This document shows positions 60,920-64,000 of a DNA stretch of 64,000 bases, in pieces. The stretch comes from Pseudoalteromonas luteoviolacea (GTDB lineage Bacteria; Pseudomonadota; Gammaproteobacteria; Enterobacterales; Alteromonadaceae), in assembly GCF_001750165.1 (NCBI RefSeq), contig NZ_CP015411.1, positions 2,198,001 through 2,262,000 on the forward strand, in the 5' to 3' direction. Every line of letters begins with the position of its first letter. The first letter of the stretch is position 1. The notes below the pieces were generated by a model. The model did not search any database and was not told the origin of the DNA. It saw only the letters and a list, made by a program, of their open reading frames with translations. The translations under genes were made by a program, and so were the position numbers.

Positions 60920-61963
60920 ATGGAATATGGCATCGTTCGTCACGATTGGAAACACGCAGAAGTAAAAGCATTATTTGAAATGCCTTTTAACGACTTACTA
61001 TTTTATGCTGCGAGCGTTCATCGCAAAAACTTCAAACAAAATGAAGTCCAGATCTCTACTCTTCTGTCTATTAAAACAGGCGCATGTCCAGAAGATTGTA
61101 AATACTGTCCACAGTCAGGTCATTATAAAACAGACCTAGAAAGAGAACGACTGATGGAAGTTGAAAAGGTTGTAAACCAAGCAAAGTTGGCAAAAGAAAA
61201 GGGCGCAACGCGTTTTTGTATGGGTGCTGCTTGGTCAGATCCAAAAGACAGAGACATGCCATACATTGAAAAAATGGTTAAAGAAGTCAGCGCACTTGGC
61301 CTAGAAACATGTATGACGCTAGGTAAGCTAGACAACCAAAAAGCACATGCTTTAAAAGACGCAGGTCTTGATTATTACAATCACAACCTAGATACCTCAC
61401 CTGAATATTATGAGCAGATCATCACAACACGTACGTATGCAGACCGACTAAACACCATTGATCACGTGCGTGACGCAGGCATGAAGGTTTGTTCTGGTGG
61501 TATCGTGGGTATGGGTGAGCAGGCTGCAGACCGTTATGGTTTATTAATGCAGTTAGCAAACTTACCAAAGCAACCAGAAAGTGTGCCAATTAACATGCTA
61601 GTTAAAGTAGCAGGTACGCCGCTTGAAGATGTGGATGATTTAGATCATTTTGAGTTCATCCGTACTATTGCTGTGGCACGTATCATGATGCCAGAGAGCT
61701 ATGTGCGTTTATCAGCAGGTCGTACTGCGATGAATGAGCAAATGCAGTCAATGTGTTTCTTTGCTGGTGCAAACTCGATTTTTTATGGTGATAAGCTACT
61801 AACTACAGAAAACCCTGAAGCCGATGCGGATATGAACCTACTTAAAAAGCTAGGTATGAAGCCTGAGACTCGTGAAGACTACTCAGATGAAGCGTATGAA
61901 GCGTCTCTTAACTCTGCAATTGCAGACAAAGCAACGTCAGAGCTGTTCTACGAAGCAAAATAA
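60920..61963 (+). CDS. bioB: Biotin synthase
   Basis: A radical SAM enzyme that puts sulfur into dethiobiotin. The 347-residue product has the cluster motif TGACPEDCKYCPQS (CxxxCxxC), MGAAW and YNHNLDTSPEYY. It starts the bioB-F-C-D operon; bioF begins at the next base after its stop. Confidence 0.97.
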   Translation: MEYGIVRHDWKHAEVKALFEMPFNDLLFYAASVHRKNFKQNEVQISTLLSIKTGACPEDCKYCPQSGHYKTDLERERLMEVEKVVNQAKLAKEKGATRFCMGAAWSDPKDRDMPYIEKMVKEVSALGLETCMTLGKLDNQKAHALKDAGLDYYNHNLDTSPEYYEQIITTRTYADRLNTIDHVRDAGMKVCSGGIVGMGEQAADRYGLLMQLANLPKQPESVPINMLVKVAGTPLEDVDDLDHFEFIRTIAVARIMMPESYVRLSAGRTAMNEQMQSMCFFAGANSIFYGDKLLTTENPEADADMNLLKKLGMKPETREDYSDEAYEASLNSAIADKATSELFYEAK

Positions 61964-63097
61964 ATGGCGTTTGAATTTATAGATCAAGCGCTAGAAGACA
62001 AAGCACGTGACGCGCTGCAGCGTCGCCGTACCTGCATAGATAAAGTGTCTGCTCGTCATATCCAAGTTGATGGGCAGCAATACTTAAACTTTGCCAGTAA
62101 TGATTATTTAGCGCTTGGAGATCAAACTATCTCTGGTGACTTTGTTGCTGGCAGTAAGAGCTCAGCTCTGGTCACTGGATATCAGCGCACCCACAGATTG
62201 CTAGAGGCTAAATTATGTGAGCTGCTCGGTTATGAGCGAGCCATACTATTTGCCAGTGGCTTTGGCGCTAATTTTAGTGTGCTCAGCACTTTATTTCATG
62301 ATAATAAAGCTGGCCAAGATAGTGCTATGTTTCAAGACAAGCTCAATCATGCCAGCCTCATCGATGGTGGGCTGAACAGCAGCGCTAAGTTAGTCAGGTT
62401 TAATCACAACGACATGGGTCATTTGCGTGCGCGTTTGGAAAAAACACGAGTCCAAAACAAGCTTATTGTCAGTGAAGGTATTTTCTCAATGGATGGCGAT
62501 GGTGCGCCGTTGCATGAGCTGAAGTCTTTGGCTGATACCCACAGCGCTTGGTTGATGATTGATGATGCCCACAGTTTCGGTGTGTGCGGTGAAAATGGTT
62601 TAGGCTCTGTCGAGTCCGGTGTGAGGCCGGATATTTTAGTGATCACATTCGGTAAGGCCATGGGATGTCAAGGCGCTGCTGTGCTCTCAAGCAAAAAAGT
62701 GATTGATTACATGGTACAGTTTAACCGTGAATATACTTACTCAACGGCCATATCACCAGCTTTAGCTGAAATTGCCTCGACGCAGTTATCAAGATTATGT
62801 GATAGTCATAATGCTCGTGATTTACTACATCGCCACATTACGCAATTTAAAGCGCTTTGTAGGGATGCAGGTATTCCAGTACAGGCATCAAATAGTGCGA
62901 TTCAGCCTATTGTTTTGGGTGATGCGCAAAGCACCCTAAATGCGCAGCAAAGCCTTGCACAAAAAGGTATTTGGCTGACTGCAATTAGACCGCCAACGGT
63001 GCCACACAATACGGCAAGGTTACGTGTAACACTGACCGCAGCACACCAGCAAGCTGACATCGAATACTTGGTTGAATGCCTCAAGGAGGTAATATGA
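61964..63097 (+). CDS. bioF: 8-amino-7-oxononanoate synthase
   Basis: Joins a pimeloyl thioester and alanine to KAPA, PLP-dependent. The 377-residue product has FASNDYLALG near the start, LMIDDAHSFGVCGENGLG and the PLP lysine in ITFGKAMGCQGAAV. It is flush with bioB and overlaps bioC by four bases. Confidence 0.96.
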   Translation: MAFEFIDQALEDKARDALQRRRTCIDKVSARHIQVDGQQYLNFASNDYLALGDQTISGDFVAGSKSSALVTGYQRTHRLLEAKLCELLGYERAILFASGFGANFSVLSTLFHDNKAGQDSAMFQDKLNHASLIDGGLNSSAKLVRFNHNDMGHLRARLEKTRVQNKLIVSEGIFSMDGDGAPLHELKSLADTHSAWLMIDDAHSFGVCGENGLGSVESGVRPDILVITFGKAMGCQGAAVLSSKKVIDYMVQFNREYTYSTAISPALAEIASTQLSRLCDSHNARDLLHRHITQFKALCRDAGIPVQASNSAIQPIVLGDAQSTLNAQQSLAQKGIWLTAIRPPTVPHNTARLRVTLTAAHQQADIEYLVECLKEVI

Positions 63098-63846
63098 GTG
63101 CGATGTTAAAACTGAATATTGCAGATAAGTTTTCACGCGCGTCTGCTCAATATATCAAGCATGCCAATGTACAACAGCGTTCAGCCGAAATCTTGTTTGC
63201 AGGTTTAAACCGTCGCTATAATACAATGTTGGATTTGGGGGCAGGGCCGATGCAACATTGTAGCGTGCTATCTAAAAAGTGCGATACGTTAGTGGCGTTA
63301 GACCTGAGCGAAGGCATGCTAAAACAAGGCCCAGCATCTGCCATGAAAGTGTGTGCGGATATGGATGCACTGCCTTTGCAAGCAGAGTCTGTTGAGTGTG
63401 TATTTAGCAATTTTGCGATGCAGTGGAGCAGTGACTTACCAACGTTATTTAATCGTCTGAATACCGTGTTAAAGGCTGGTGGCAGTGCGCATTTATCCAT
63501 TGTTATTGATGGCTCTTTGCGTGAAATTGCTAAAGCTTGGCAGGGTGTAGATGGTCATTGTCATGTAAACCAATTTACGCGATTTGAAGACATACAGCAG
63601 ATTGCAAGGCAAGCAGGGTTTTCGATCCGGTCGATGAGTAAACGTTGCTTGGTTGATATCTATAATACCCCACGCGAGGCACTTAAGTCGGTAAAAAGCA
63701 TCGGTGCAAATCAGTTAAATAATACAGATACGCGTCGTGGTTTAGTGGGTAAAGAAAGTTATCAAGCCTTGTTAAAAGCCTATCCACTCGTTGATGGCTT
63801 TGCCCATGTTAGTTACGAAGTGGCATTTTTGGAGTTAACAAAATAA
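63094..63846 (+). CDS. bioC: Malonyl-ACP O-methyltransferase BioC
   Basis: BioC methylates malonyl-ACP to start pimelate synthesis. The 250-residue product begins with the family pattern IADKFSRASAQYIKHANVQ and has the SAM motif MLDLGAGPMQHC and VFSNFAMQW. An in-frame ATG at 63076 exists, but ATG 63094 has an AAGGAGG site eight bases upstream. It overlaps bioF by four bases and the bioD start by one. The partner esterase gene bioH is not in the window. Confidence 0.94.
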   Translation: MSAMLKLNIADKFSRASAQYIKHANVQQRSAEILFAGLNRRYNTMLDLGAGPMQHCSVLSKKCDTLVALDLSEGMLKQGPASAMKVCADMDALPLQAESVECVFSNFAMQWSSDLPTLFNRLNTVLKAGGSAHLSIVIDGSLREIAKAWQGVDGHCHVNQFTRFEDIQQIARQAGFSIRSMSKRCLVDIYNTPREALKSVKSIGANQLNNTDTRRGLVGKESYQALLKAYPLVDGFAHVSYEVAFLELTK

Positions 63847-64000
63847 TGAGTCAGTTTTTTATTACCGGCACAGATACTGAAGTTGGCAAAACCTATGTCA
63901 CCAGTTTGCTGTTGAAGTACCTTGTATCAAAGAAGAAAAAGGCCCTTGGTTTTAAACCCATTGCCGCCGGTGCAGAAGAGGCGTTTGGCGAGCTGGTCAA
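63846..64000 (+). CDS. bioD: Dethiobiotin synthetase, N-terminal fragment (runs off the right edge)
   Basis: BioD closes the ureido ring of dethiobiotin with ATP and CO2. The frame starts at ATG 63846 (MSQFFITGTDTEVGKTYVTS), sharing one base with the bioC stop. The P-loop GTDTEVGKT and the GFKPIAAG motif are family-typical. About 51 codons are visible, followed by the window end. Confidence 0.95.
   Translation, partial: MSQFFITGTDTEVGKTYVTSLLLKYLVSKKKKALGFKPIAAGAEEAFGELV

Noticed and set aside
1..64000. CRISPR arrays, insertion sequences, prophage or integrative elements
   Set aside because: No regularly spaced repeats, transposase, integrase or phage structural genes were seen; the tRNA-Ser has no neighbouring integrase or repeated 3' end.

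Overview
The window is a stretch of gammaproteobacterial chromosome. Gene order and protein types point to the Alteromonadales, most likely Pseudoalteromonas or a close relative. The reasons are the blocks mnmA-hflD-purB, cspD/clpS-clpA, infA-bpt-aat-trxB, gyrA-serC-aroA-cmk-rpsA-ihfB-lapA-lapB-pyrF and bioA/bioBFCD, a monomeric isocitrate dehydrogenase, moderately AT-rich DNA, and marine traits (chitin-active secreted enzymes, TonB receptor, many light-repair enzymes). The genus is an inference from memory of gene order; no search was run.

Layout. 1-6.4 kb: housekeeping genes on the minus strand (purB fragment, hflD, mnmA, rluE, monomeric icd, cspD). 6.6-13.7 kb: a nearly complete N-degron set (clpS, clpA, bpt, aat) with infA and trxB, then pssA. 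13.9-17.9 kb: an accessory island with an RclR-like AraC regulator, a frameshifted membrane-protein gene, a possible transporter remnant, a DUF417 (RclC-like) membrane protein and a secreted DUF4331 protein. Related motifs lie in front of the regulator and upstream of the DUF417 gene. 18.2-21.4 kb: a probable ergothioneine operon, egtB-egtD, followed by a PhzF-family gene lacking the usual catalytic Glu. 21.4-25.4 kb: nrdA without nrdB beside it, gph and ubiG. A tandem NrdR-box pair and DnaA boxes lie in the nrdA control region.

25.6-36.0 kb is conserved core (gyrA to pyrF). 36.1-40.6 kb is a compact set of three different photolyase/cryptochrome genes plus a DUF2256 zinc-ribbon gene. An unrecognised gene follows on the opposite strand, then a secreted trypsin-like protease with alternating PKD and chitin-binding modules, and a Fur-controlled TonB siderophore receptor. 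Around 47 kb lies a tRNA-Ser(UGA) between two small membrane-protein genes, then fklB. 48.3-53.1 kb holds a chemoreceptor fused to a PilZ domain, divergent from a three-gene periplasmic redox operon (di-haem peroxidase, cupredoxin, cytochrome P460). A globin, a GH18 chitinase, asnS, a small P-loop kinase-like gene and a KamA-like radical SAM gene follow. The window closes with the biotin locus, bioA divergent from bioB-F-C-D, around a BirA operator; bioD runs off the end.

The most interesting parts are the photolyase cluster, the egtBD-phzF operon, the RclR/DUF417/DUF4331 island, the MCP-PilZ/redox pair and the nrdA control region. I saw no CRISPR array, no insertion sequence, no prophage and no clear integration site.
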